NCBI GenBank assembly: GCA_947454955.1 | Contig: CANGLW010000006.1 | Location: forward strand, 1 to 64,000 | DNA from: Comamonadaceae bacterium | Lineage (GTDB): Bacteria > Pseudomonadota > Gammaproteobacteria > Burkholderiales > Burkholderiaceae_C | Length of the DNA: 64,000 nt | Direction: 5' to 3' | Part shown: positions 1 to 8,326 of the stretch, piece by piece | Layout: every line of letters starts with the position of its first letter | How positions within the stretch are numbered: the stretch's first letter is position 1 | The notes under the pieces: generated by a model | Databases searched by the model: none | Told to the model about the DNA's origin: nothing | What the model saw: the letters and a program-made list of their open reading frames with translations, nothing else | Position numbers and translations under genes: made by a program

Positions 1-1830
1 CGATCGTGGCTGTGACTGTGCCGCTGGTGAGCACAGCCACCGCGTTGACGTCTGCCGCAGCAGGCGTGCCACTGACGATGAGGTCTTTGGCGCTGATGCT
101 GCTGATGTCTGATGCGCCCAGCGCAAACAGGGTGTTGAGCACCGAGGTGCTGCCGGTGATGGTGCCAACACCGCTAGCATCTATCGCCACCGAAGTCTTG
201 GCCGCCAAAGACACCAGGTCAGTGGCATTGGCCGCACCAGTGACCGTCAAGCTGTAGGCGTTGACTTGTGCATCGCTCAAAGCGTTCAAGGTAAACGCCG
301 TGCCCGAATCAATCGTGGCGGTCACCACGCCGCTGGTCAAACCCGCAGCGGTGTTCGCATCAGACACGCCGATGGGGCTACTGATGGTGATGGCTTTGCC
401 AGCCAGGCCGGTGATACCCAACGAGCCAAAGGCAGTGACGAGGTCGCTCACCGCACTGGCAGTGACCGTACCCACAGCGCTGGCGTTGATGGCTACCGAA
501 GTTTTGCCGTCTAGGGTGTTGAGGTCGGTCGCAGCGACGCTGCTGCCGGTGAGCGTGAGGCTCAGGGCATCTGTGGCGCCCAAATTGGGCATGGCAGCAA
601 TCAGGTTGGCAGCCGTGTCAGCAACCACTGCGGCGGTGATATCGCCACCGGTCAGTCCAGCAATGGTGTTGGCCTGTGCAGCCGTGACCAGACCCGTCAG
701 CGTCACTGGGCGTGTGGTTAAACCACTGAAGGCTGTCAGTGCTGTATTGACTTCTGCATAGCTGCCAATGAGCGAGGCTGTGGCTGCGTTGGTCAGGGTG
801 ATGGTGCCGGTGGTCTTGGCATCCAAGGCATTGAGTGCTGCGGCATCAATGGTGGTGTCAGCGATGCTCACGGCATACGCGTTGTTGGTCTCGGCCAGAC
901 CACTCAGTGCGCTCAGGCTGGTCTCAGCCAGGCTTGTGGTGACGGCACCTGAGGTGCGTGACGCGATCTCGTTGGCTTGCGCTACCGACAAAGGGCCATC
1001 GCTGATGCTCACAGCCTCATTACCCAAACCAGTGATACCAGCTGACGAGTAAGCACTCAGCACATTGGCATACGTGCCCGACACGCCAGTGATGCTGGAG
1101 GCAGAAGCGTTCACAGCCACAGCCGTCTTGCCATCCAAGGCCAGCAAGTCGCTGGCAGCCACCGTGCCCGTGTCGTTGAGGGTCAAGGTCAGGTTGTCAG
1201 TGGCCGATGCGTTGCCTAAGGCCGAGTTGAGGTTTGTAGCGGTATCAGCAGTGACCGTGGCGGTGACGACACCCGTGGTTAAGCCCGCAGCGGTGTTCGC
1301 ATCAGACACGCCGATGGGGCCACTGATGGTGATGGCTTTGCCAGCCAAACCGGTGATACCTGATGAATCAAAGGCGGTGCTCAATGCACTGACCGACGTT
1401 CCGGTGACTGTCGCCACCGAGGTCGCATCGATCAAGCCAGAAGTTTTACCATCCAGCGTGTTCAAGGCAGTCGCTGTCACCGTGCTGTCTGTGAGCTTGA
1501 TCGTGTAGTTGTTGGTGTCGGCATCGGTCAGGGCGGTAACCAGGTTGCTGGCCGTGTCCGTCAGGTTCGCTGTGACCACGCCTGTAATGTGAGTGGCGAA
1601 CAAATTGGCTTGTGCGGCCGTCACTGGACCTGTTATCACCACATTACTTGTGGTGTTGATGTTCAACATCGAAGGGGCGTTCACCACGGTCAGCACATCA
1701 GCATTGTTGCCAATGAGTGTGGTCATGTTCGTGAGGTCAATGTTGTCAACCTTGGCATCAAGTGCCAGCAGGTCAGCCGCATTGACGCTGCCATTGGTCA
1801 CCGCCAGAGTGGTGATGCTTTCATTCAAAC
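1..1830 (-). repeat. Tandem repeats of about 310 bp inside the giant surface protein
   Basis: Copies of the LDGKTSV-type motif occur near 192, 498, 811, 1123, 1439 and 1747, giving a period of 306-316 bp (about 102-105 codons). Most units have diverged. However, 342-419 and 1284-1361, three units apart (942 bp), are almost identical at DNA level, encoding the stretch around ITISGPIGVSDANTAAGLT. That points to recent duplication or gene conversion within the array. The array continues past base 1. Confidence 0.85.
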
Positions 1831-3367
1831 CCAGCGTCAAGTTCAGCGCATCGCTCACCGACGCATTCACTTGCCCAATGACCTTGGAGCCGCTGTTGTG
1901 CGCCTCGAGCAAGGAAGCTGCTTGCGCAGCCGTGGCTGCACCTGTTGTGGTGATGTTGACCGCACCGTCCAGCACGGCCTGGCTCAGGCCCGCTACCGAG
2001 CTGGCTGCATCACTGATGCTGTAAGTGAAGCGGTTACCCAGCACTTGCAAAACGCTGAGGTCAGCAGCAGATGTGTTGCTGATGGTGGCGGTGACCACAC
2101 CCGAGGTTCTGGCGTCATAGACATTCGCCTGTGTAACGGTGATAGCACCCACCACGTTGATGGGCGCACCAGCATCGTAGGTGAACGACGAGGCGCCTTG
2201 GATGGCATTGTTGCCGGCCAAATCAGCGACGTCCGCGGTGATATTGATGTCGCCCTGACCAAAGCCCTTGATCTCTCGGGGGGTCAGCGAGATTTGCCAG
2301 TTGCCAGAACCATCCACAACCGTGGTGGTTTTGATGAGATCGCCCACCACCACGGTCACAAGTTGGCCCTGCTCTGCACCAGCAGCCACACCAGAAATGA
2401 TTTGACTGCTTTCTTTTTCAGCGGCGTCAAGCAGGCCGCCCGACAAGGTATTGATGGTCAGTACTGGCGCGGTGGTGTCCACCAGGTAGTTCGCGTTATC
2501 GGTCACCATGGCGTAGCTCAAGGTGGCTGTATTGCCAGCTGAGTCTTTGATAGTGCCGCCGTTGAGAACCAAGCCGTTGACGGGCAAGGAGATGCCATTG
2601 GTGTCGGTCTGCGTGTTCAGAATGGTGTACTCAAACTTGAGCGCATTGGTGCCGGTGCCCGAGGCGTAGGTGGCCGTGACTTCGGTGCTGCCAATCATCA
2701 GTTTGAGCGTGGGTGTGCCACCGGTGGTGACCACATTGACCGCTTCGCTGAAGGTGACGGTGACAGAAACTTTGTCGCCCGCATTCACACGGTTGTTTTG
2801 AATGCCGGTGGCACTGGTGATGGCCAATGACGAAACAGTTGGGGGTGTGGTGTCGGGTTCTGGCGAACTGCCTCCCCCTTTGCCGCCAGCAGCTGCTAGC
2901 CCCAAGCCGCCCAACACAGCAGCCAAAGTGCCACCACCAAAGCCACTGGCAGCCTTGGCATCATCAACAGCCGCGCCTTTGTTGTCGGCCGTGCCTGCGC
3001 CCGCATCGCTGGCGACCTTGTCGTCAGCCTTGTCATTGGCAGCATAGTTCTCCACAAAGCCCGCGCTTGATGCGGACAAGGCAGAGGCCGACAGAGATGC
3101 GGCCTCGCTGTCAAAGAACTGGGCCACAGCCGCAGCGTCTTTGAGAATGAGGGTTTGGCTCAGCTCAGGAGATTCGATCCACAGATCTTTGCCTACAGCA
3201 ACGACCTTGATGCCCACTGGCGTCAGGCCGGTGGCTTCGTCAATCAGTTTGAACTTGCTGAGGTTGGCCAAGTCTTGGCCTGCCAATTTGTCCAAACCCA
3301 ATTTGTGACGCTGGCCGTTGCCGTCGGTGTAGACAGCTTTGATGCTAGGTTTTTGAACGGATGCCAT
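1..3367 (-). CDS. Giant repeat-containing surface/secreted protein (adhesin-like), N-terminal part, runs off the left edge
   Basis: The frame is open from the ATG at 3367 to base 1, so at least 1122 residues are present and the C-terminus lies outside the window. An AGGAG at 3376-3380 sits 8 nt before the start. Residues 1 to about 65 form a compact region (begins MASVQKPSIKAVYTDGNG) resembling the N-terminal prefix of BapA/LapA-type adhesins. An Ala/Asp/Ser-rich stretch follows, then a Gly/Ala hydrophobic run with GGGTLAAVLGGLGLAAAGG at about residues 140-170. Next come an Ig-like module with the usual TFSEAV and DSAGNTAT motifs, a second Ig-like module, and at least six beta-strand repeats of about 102-105 residues marked by variants of LDGKTSVAINAS and GVVTAT. 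This plan is typical of huge type I-secreted adhesins. The secretion route is inferred, because the C-terminal signal is not visible. There is no Sec signal peptide. Confidence 0.85.
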   Translation of the reverse strand, partial: MASVQKPSIKAVYTDGNGQRHKLGLDKLAGQDLANLSKFKLIDEATGLTPVGIKVVAVGKDLWIESPELSQTLILKDAAAVAQFFDSEAASLSASALSASSAGFVENYAANDKADDKVASDAGAGTADNKGAAVDDAKAASGFGGGTLAAVLGGLGLAAAGGKGGGSSPEPDTTPPTVSSLAITSATGIQNNRVNAGDKVSVTVTFSEAVNVVTTGGTPTLKLMIGSTEVTATYASGTGTNALKFEYTILNTQTDTNGISLPVNGLVLNGGTIKDSAGNTATLSYAMVTDNANYLVDTTAPVLTINTLSGGLLDAAEKESSQIISGVAAGAEQGQLVTVVVGDLIKTTTVVDGSGNWQISLTPREIKGFGQGDINITADVADLAGNNAIQGASSFTYDAGAPINVVGAITVTQANVYDARTSGVVTATISNTSAADLSVLQVLGNRFTYSISDAASSVAGLSQAVLDGAVNITTTGAATAAQAASLLEAHNSGSKVIGQVNASVSDALNLTLGLNESITTLAVTNGSVNAADLLALDAKVDNIDLTNMTTLIGNNADVLTVVNAPSMLNINTTSNVVITGPVTAAQANLFATHITGVVTANLTDTASNLVTALTDADTNNYTIKLTDSTVTATALNTLDGKTSGLIDATSVATVTGTSVSALSTAFDSSGITGLAGKAITISGPIGVSDANTAAGLTTGVVTATVTADTATNLNSALGNASATDNLTLTLNDTGTVAASDLLALDGKTAVAVNASASSITGVSGTYANVLSAYSSAGITGLGNEAVSISDGPLSVAQANEIASRTSGAVTTSLAETSLSALSGLAETNNAYAVSIADTTIDAAALNALDAKTTGTITLTNAATASLIGSYAEVNTALTAFSGLTTRPVTLTGLVTAAQANTIAGLTGGDITAAVVADTAANLIAAMPNLGATDALSLTLTGSSVAATDLNTLDGKTSVAINASAVGTVTASAVSDLVTAFGSLGITGLAGKAITISSPIGVSDANTAAGLTSGVVTATIDSGTAFTLNALSDAQVNAYSLTVTGAANATDLVSLAAKTSVAIDASGVGTITGSTSVLNTLFALGASDISSISAKDLIVSGTPAAADVNAVAVLTSGTVTATI

Positions 3368-4204
3368 GCATCAATCTCCTGAAGAAAAACTTAAAAAATG
3401 TGTTGCAGTCGCCGATAACGACGACATGCCTTGGATGTCTTGGACACGACTTGCCATCACGCGCGCGAAAGCCTGAGCACCGGGGTGGCGCTCAAGCTGT
3501 GGGCATGGTGAAGAGGCAATGTGGTCAGGGCCTGAATGGCCCAACCGATCGAGGTGATTCAGGAACATTTCGGCCCTATAGGTCTACGTGAACGTCTACC
3601 GGCCGAACCCACCTTAGGAATAAAGGCTTTGATGAAATAACTCCCGAATGCACAAACGATGTGTCGATCCAAGGCCCCTTACTTCATAAGGTGCACTTGT
3701 TGCATGGATGTTATTTTTTTACCTTTATCAAGTGAACATCTCAAAATGCAAGCTTGTGCATGAGAGGTTGATTCAAGACAAATATATGTTGCAGTTTTGA
3801 GAGTAAATACGCTGCAACTTGTGGTAACCGATGACACCACCCGACAGGTGTGCGCACGGAATTGATGGAGGTCAAGGCCTCAACGTTCGCCCTCTGGACC
3901 AGTCGAAAATTGGTATTCAACCCAATGGATTACTTAAGCATGTTTTAGAAAAAACCAACATGTGCTTTTTTCGTATTAATAAGTTGAATATCAACTTATT
4001 AAACCTTATCCAACCAATTGCAAAATTAAAAACTAACAAGGAAACCAACAAGGCATGATGGTCTTAGCTACTACACATACACCTCGATACTATCGGTGCT
4101 GCTTTATCTTCAGCTAAATCTCTCACCACCAAAACTCACAAAGTCTGACAATCAACTGAAACTGAACAGACTTTAGTTATGTGGACTACTGCCGAGTTTT
4201 AGTG
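3368..4204. other. AT-rich intergenic island with palindromes, no convincing gene
   Basis: About 840 bp separate the divergent starts of the giant repeat protein and the EXORDIUM-like gene. From about 3600 to 4180 the composition is clearly AT-richer than all surrounding coding DNA. I see no convincing protein-coding gene: the reading frames are short, lack ribosome binding sites and have no recognisable motifs. Two inverted repeats lie at 3936-3967 and 3976-4002. The segment probably carries the promoters and operators for both flanking secreted proteins and may mark an acquired or insertion-prone site. Confidence 0.6.
3976..4002. promoter_or_regulatory. Perfect 12-bp inverted repeat, operator or hairpin
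   Basis: TTAATAAGTTGA at 3976-3987 and TCAACTTATTAA at 3991-4002 are exact reverse complements separated by ATA. The element lies about 200 bp upstream of the EXORDIUM-like gene in AT-rich DNA. No T-run follows, so a regulator-binding operator is more likely than a terminator. A weaker inverted repeat (AAGCATGTT at 3936, AACATGTGCTT at 3957) followed by T6 lies just upstream. Confidence 0.5.
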
Positions 4205-5284
4205 ATGAGCCAACCATTTCACAACATGCCAACTTTGAGCAAAGTTTTCATCCTGACCCTCCTCTGTTGGCTTGGTTTGACACACGCCGTCGAACGGGGC
4301 GAGCCAGAACCTACGCCCGACGCGCAAGGTCACATTCAGAAAAAAATTGGCCACCGCACGGCGGATTGGATCAATCGCATCAGCCCGTTTGAGAGCTTGC
4401 AACAAGTGCAGCGTGGTGCGGTGCCGCCGGCTGGCGCCACAAGCAGCAGCAGTTCGGTCATCACTTATCACGGCGGGCCGGTGATGACCACACTCTCCAA
4501 ATTGGTGGTGATTTGGTATGGCAACTGGCGACAAACCAACAACACCGACACGCTGGCCGGACAGCAACTCATTCTTGATGCGCTCTACGGCATGGCCGCC
4601 ACGCCCAATGGCACCACCAACTATGCCGGCATCACCACCGGCTACGCCTCGGCTTTGGGCAACTACACACAAACAGGTGGTTTGTCGGTGTCTAACTTGT
4701 CGTCGACCAACATCGTTGAACTGACCGTGCCCACATCGCTGACCTATGGCGGCACCAAGCTCACCGACAAAACGGTGCTGAGCCTGGTCACACTGGCAGC
4801 AGGTAATGCGCCCGATGTGAACGCGATTTACCTGGTGCTGTCGTCTTCCGACATTGCAGAGACCTCGGGGTTCTTAAGCAAGTACTGCGGTTGGCACAGC
4901 TACAACGCCACCTTGTTCAAAGGCAAATCCATCAAGTACGCGTTTGTGGGCAACCCGGCCAAGTCGCTCTCGTCTTGCGCTTACCAAACCACCAGTTCAC
5001 CCAACAACAACCCCGGGGTGGACGCGATGATTTCGGTGATCGCGCATGAGTTGGCAGAAACCGTGAGCGACCCGCAACTCAGCGCCTGGTTCAACTCGGC
5101 CGGCGCAGAAAACGCCGACATCTGCGGTTGGACCTATGGCAGCCAACTCACGCGGCTGCCCAATGGCTCTTATTACAACGTGACCCTACCCACACGCACT
5201 GGCACACGCAATTTTCTGTTGCAACGCGCCTTGGCCAGCAGCAACTCCAAGTGCTATGTGAACGCCACAGGGGCTGTGCAATGA
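4205..5284 (+). CDS. Secreted EXORDIUM/PHI-1 family protein (phosphate-induced protein 1 family)
   Basis: About 359 residues with an N-terminal signal peptide (hydrophobic core VFILTLLCWLGLTHA). The mature part follows the plant EXORDIUM/PHI-1 plan: an ITYHGGPVMT entry motif and LVVIWYGNW, a central YLVLSSSDIAET segment followed by a Cys-containing YCGWHS, then YAFVGNPAKS, then VDAMISVIAHELAETVSDP near residue 280, and a C-terminal GTRNFLLQRAL with a final Cys. In plants the family is linked to cell expansion and to phosphate or carbon status. The bacterial role is unknown to me. HELAE resembles a metal-binding HExxE motif, but no third ligand or protease fold can be asserted. The start is uncertain: GTG 4181, ATG 4205 and ATG 4226 are in frame and none has a clear Shine-Dalgarno; 4226 gives the neatest signal peptide. 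The stop overlaps the next ATG (ATGA), so the two genes are probably co-translated. Confidence 0.8.
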   Translation: MSQPFHNMPTLSKVFILTLLCWLGLTHAVERGEPEPTPDAQGHIQKKIGHRTADWINRISPFESLQQVQRGAVPPAGATSSSSSVITYHGGPVMTTLSKLVVIWYGNWRQTNNTDTLAGQQLILDALYGMAATPNGTTNYAGITTGYASALGNYTQTGGLSVSNLSSTNIVELTVPTSLTYGGTKLTDKTVLSLVTLAAGNAPDVNAIYLVLSSSDIAETSGFLSKYCGWHSYNATLFKGKSIKYAFVGNPAKSLSSCAYQTTSSPNNNPGVDAMISVIAHELAETVSDPQLSAWFNSAGAENADICGWTYGSQLTRLPNGSYYNVTLPTRTGTRNFLLQRALASSNSKCYVNATGAVQ

Positions 5285-5769
5285 ACACCACGCGTTGGCT
5301 GTGTTTGTTGGTGGCCTTGTGTTGCAACGCACAGGCACAGAACACACTCAAGACCATTCCCCAAGCGGCGCAGGTGCAAACCAACGCAGACGCGCCGTTG
5401 TACGAAGAGCTGGAGCGCTCGCTGGAACAGGCTTTGAGTTCGCAAAATTCACAAGAGGTACTTGCCAAACTCAGCGCCGACTTTGTAGCACGAGATGCGC
5501 GCCAAGCGGGTGTGTTGACACGGCAAGCCTGGCTGGATCAAGCACGCATACGCCGAGCAGCGAGACTGGTGAGCGACCTGCATGTGCAGCTCAACACCGA
5601 GAGCAAAACAGCGGTGGTGAGTTTTTATTTGCTGGAACCTGCCAGCGACAAGCGCCCCGCACGCACAACGTTTGTGGTGGATGTGTGGCGGCAGCAGCAA
5701 CTCATGTCGCGCTACACCAGCCCGGTGCGGCAGATTCCCAGCGCGCGCCGACCGGACGGCAAAGAGTGA
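5281..5769 (+). CDS. Small secreted protein, NTF2/SnoaL-like
   Basis: 162 residues with a short signal peptide (MNTTRWLCLLVALCCNAQAQ). The mature part is alpha then beta: a helix around YEELERSLEQALSS, then FVARDARQAGVLTRQAWLDQAR, then strands ending in TTFVVDVWRQQQ. This looks like the cone-shaped NTF2/SnoaL (DUF4440-type) fold, which usually binds small ligands or serves as an accessory domain. The assignment rests on pattern only, with no catalytic residues claimed. Its ATG overlaps the stop of the EXORDIUM-like gene by 4 bp. Both are predicted to be exported, so they probably work in the same compartment and perhaps together. Confidence 0.65.
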   Translation: MNTTRWLCLLVALCCNAQAQNTLKTIPQAAQVQTNADAPLYEELERSLEQALSSQNSQEVLAKLSADFVARDARQAGVLTRQAWLDQARIRRAARLVSDLHVQLNTESKTAVVSFYLLEPASDKRPARTTFVVDVWRQQQLMSRYTSPVRQIPSARRPDGKE

Positions 5770-6498
5770 TCACAAGCGCTTCAAAAATGCCTGCACCATG
5801 CCCAGCGCATAACGGCTGGCGGTGTCGCGCACAAAGGCATTGAAGTCGACATGCGCGGTGTCGTCTGCGCGGTCAGAGATGGTGCGCACAGCCGCAAAGG
5901 GCACGCCGTAGTCGTGACAAACCTGGGCCACGGCCGCGCCTTCCATTTCCACCGCCAAAGGTGGATGACCCGCATCCACCAAGCCTTGGGTGAGTGCGGC
6001 CACTTCAGCAGCTGAGGACACAAAGCGGTCGCCACTGGCAATCAAGCCTTGGTGCACTTTTGCGTTAGATGCGCCCACAATACTCACCAAAGCTTGCTGT
6101 GCTGCTTCCAAAAGATGAGCATTCAACGCTGCATCACATGCAAAACGGCTTAGGCCATACAACGGAATTTCATAGCGGGGAAAGAGCGGCGAGCAATCCA
6201 TGTCGTGCTGCACAAAGTCGGTGGCCAGCACCACATCACCCACCTTCACACCAGGACCCACGCCACCGGCCACGCCGGTGAACACCAAACGCTTGGCTTC
6301 AAAGGCTTCAATGACAGTGGTGGCAGTGGTGGCGGCGGCCACCTTGCCCAACTTGGACAAAGCCAGCACCACCGGCTGGCCATGCAAGTGGCCGCGCCAG
6401 AATTCACGCCCAGCGCGTTTCACACACACTGGGTTTTCCAACAACTCAATCAGGCCAGCTTGTTCTTGCGCGAAGGCGCTCAGAATCGCGGTGCTCAT
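5770..6498 (-). CDS. mtnN: 5'-methylthioadenosine/S-adenosylhomocysteine nucleosidase
   Basis: 242 residues of the PNP/UDP phosphorylase superfamily. Visible family features are FTGVAGGVGPGVKVGDVVLA in the N-terminal third, a VEMEGAAVAQVCHDYGVPF segment carrying the Met-Glu pair that contacts ribose, and RTISDRADD with the catalytic Asp. The enzyme cleaves adenine from methylthioadenosine and S-adenosylhomocysteine, removing inhibitory methylation by-products in the cytoplasm. The ATG at 6498 is chosen because homology begins there; an open frame extends upstream into fadD but is not conserved protein. The gene lies 10 bp downstream of fadD on the same strand, so it is probably the last gene of that operon. 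Confidence 0.9.
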   Translation of the reverse strand: MSTAILSAFAQEQAGLIELLENPVCVKRAGREFWRGHLHGQPVVLALSKLGKVAAATTATTVIEAFEAKRLVFTGVAGGVGPGVKVGDVVLATDFVQHDMDCSPLFPRYEIPLYGLSRFACDAALNAHLLEAAQQALVSIVGASNAKVHQGLIASGDRFVSSAAEVAALTQGLVDAGHPPLAVEMEGAAVAQVCHDYGVPFAAVRTISDRADDTAHVDFNAFVRDTASRYALGMVQAFLKRL

Positions 6499-6508
6499 GT
6501 GAGGCTGT

Positions 6509-8185
6509 TCAGGCCTTGTGGTCTCGCAGTTCGCGACGCAAAATTTTGCCCACCGGGGTTTTGGGCAAGTCGGTGCGGAACTCCACCACCTTGGGTTGTT
6601 TGTAACCCGTGAGGTTAGCTTTGCAATGCGCACGCACTTGCTCTTCGGTCAGGGCCGGGTCTTTGCGAACCACCACCACTTTCACCGCCTCGCCGCTGTT
6701 GGCATCAGGCATGCCCACGCAGGCGCACTCCAACACGCCCGGCAGCATGGCCACCACGTCTTCAATTTCGTTGGGATAGACATTGAAGCCGCTCACCAGA
6801 ATCATGTCTTTCTTGCGGTCAACGATGCGGAAGAAACCGCGCTCGTCCATCAGGCCCACATCGCCGGTTTTGAAGTAGCCGTCAGCCGTCATGACCTTGG
6901 CGGTTTCATCGGGGCGCTGCCAGTAACCGGCCATGACCTGAGGGCCTTTGATGGCGATCTCACCCACCTGGCCTTGCGGCAACTCGCGGCCTTCGTCGTC
7001 CAGAATGGTCATCCAGGTGCCGGGAATCGGCACACCAATCGTGCCGGTGTATTCGGTGGTGGTGACCGGGTTGCAGCTGGCCGACGGGCTGGTTTCGCTC
7101 AGACCGTAGCCCTCGCAAATCGGGCAACCGGTTTCTTCAATCCAACGCTTGGCTACCGCGCCTTGCACCGCCATGCCACCGCCCACCGACACCTTGAGGT
7201 TGGACCAGTTGACCTTGTGAAAGTCAGGGTGGTTCACCAAGCCGTTGAACAGCGTGTTGACTGCCGGGAAACTGTGGAAGGTGTGCTTGGAGAGTTCGTT
7301 GAGCACCGCGGGCAAGTCGCGCGGGTTGGGAATCAAAATGAGTTTGCCGCCGGTGCGCATCGAGAGCATCATGCCCACGGTGAACGCGAAGATGTGGTAG
7401 AGCGGCAAGGCACACACCGAGGTGGGTTGCTCGTTGGCCGGCACCTTGTTCATGGCCGGGGCGTTCCAGGCTTCAGACTGCAACAAGTTGGCAATGACGT
7501 TGCGATGCAGCAGCACCGCGCCTTTGGACACACCGGTGGTGCCACCGGTGTACTGCAACACCGCCACATCGTCAGGCTGGGTGTTGACGCGACGCAACTC
7601 GGTTTTGCTGCCGATGCTCAGCGCGTCATTGAAGCGCACCGCCTTGGGCAGGTTGAACGCGGGCACCATTTTCTTGACGTTGCGCACCACATAGTTCACC
7701 AGCAAGCCCTTGAGGCCCAGGCGGTCGCCCATGCTGCACAAAACCACGTGTTGCACCGGCGTTTGGCTGATGCATTTTTCCAGCGTGGCGGCAAAGTTCT
7801 CAATGATGACGATGGCCTTGGCGCCCGAGTCTTTGAGCTGGTGCTCGAGCTCACGTGCGGTGTAGAGCGGGTTGACGTTGACCACCACAAAACCTGCACG
7901 CAGGATGGCGGCCACAGCCACCGGGTACTGCGGCACGTTGGGCATCATGATGGCCACGCGGTCGCCGGTGATGAGCCCCAAGCTTTGCAAGTAAGCACCA
8001 AACGCGCGGCTTTGGCGATCGGTGTCGGCAAAGCTGAAGTCTTTGCCCAAAAAGCTGTACGCGGCTTTGCCCGCGTTCTTCTGAAAGCTTTCTTCCATCA
8101 AGCCCACCAGAGAACTGTAGGGCAGGGGCGGCAAATCAGCGGGCACGCCTGCTGGGTAGCTTTGCAGCCAAATGCGATCGGTCAT
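6509..8185 (-). CDS. fadD: Long-chain fatty acid-CoA ligase
   Basis: 558 residues, normal length for FadD. It activates fatty acids to acyl-CoA using ATP, feeding beta-oxidation at the inner face of the membrane. ANL-superfamily motifs are clear: the P-loop-like YTGGTTGVSKGAVLLHRN near residue 210, GYGLSETSP near 357, the aspartate-containing YFKTGDVGLMDERGFFRIVDRKKD hinge region, and the C-terminal catalytic lysine in KTPVGKILRRELR. The ATG at 8185 has AAGGAG 9 nt upstream. A well-spaced promoter (TTGATA at 8287-8292, TAATTC at 8264-8269, 17-bp spacer) and an inverted repeat at 8225-8251 lie upstream, so the gene is likely regulated. Confidence 0.95.
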   Translation of the reverse strand: MTDRIWLQSYPAGVPADLPPLPYSSLVGLMEESFQKNAGKAAYSFLGKDFSFADTDRQSRAFGAYLQSLGLITGDRVAIMMPNVPQYPVAVAAILRAGFVVVNVNPLYTARELEHQLKDSGAKAIVIIENFAATLEKCISQTPVQHVVLCSMGDRLGLKGLLVNYVVRNVKKMVPAFNLPKAVRFNDALSIGSKTELRRVNTQPDDVAVLQYTGGTTGVSKGAVLLHRNVIANLLQSEAWNAPAMNKVPANEQPTSVCALPLYHIFAFTVGMMLSMRTGGKLILIPNPRDLPAVLNELSKHTFHSFPAVNTLFNGLVNHPDFHKVNWSNLKVSVGGGMAVQGAVAKRWIEETGCPICEGYGLSETSPSASCNPVTTTEYTGTIGVPIPGTWMTILDDEGRELPQGQVGEIAIKGPQVMAGYWQRPDETAKVMTADGYFKTGDVGLMDERGFFRIVDRKKDMILVSGFNVYPNEIEDVVAMLPGVLECACVGMPDANSGEAVKVVVVRKDPALTEEQVRAHCKANLTGYKQPKVVEFRTDLPKTPVGKILRRELRDHKA

Positions 8186-8224
8186 GGACTTGTCTCCTTA
8201 TGGTGTCCTGATGTCCGGGCTGGA

Positions 8225-8292
8225 CACCGTGCCACTGATATCAGCACGGTGCTTATTTTGCTGGAATTATGAGTGGCCAGTACCTATATCAA
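8225..8292 (-). promoter_or_regulatory. fadD promoter with downstream operator-like inverted repeat
   Basis: On the minus strand TTGATA (8292-8287) and TAATTC (8269-8264) are spaced by 17 bp. Just downstream, CACCGTGC (8225-8232) and GCACGGTG (8244-8251) form a perfect 8-bp inverted repeat with an 11-nt centre that itself overlaps the palindrome CTGATATCAG. The site would sit shortly after the transcription start, where a repressor could block fadD. It does not match the PsrA-type GAAAC-N4-GTTTC motif known to me. Confidence 0.5.
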
Positions 8293-8326
8293 ACCCGAAT
8301 TTGAGTGCGATCTTCAAGCAAATACA

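Noticed and set aside
1-1830. CRISPR-like repetition
   Set aside because: Repeats are about 310 bp, in one coding frame, and diverged at protein-neutral positions. They encode protein repeats, not spacers.
3831-4058. A 75-codon open frame on plus in the AT-rich island
   Set aside because: No ribosome binding site, no recognisable motif, odd amino-acid make-up, and it contains the 12-bp inverted repeat. More likely chance.
6518-8272. A 584-codon open frame on plus opposite fadD
   Set aside because: It mirrors fadD codon by codon and has a His/Gly/Ala-heavy composition typical of the antisense of high-GC genes. fadD itself has clear catalytic motifs.
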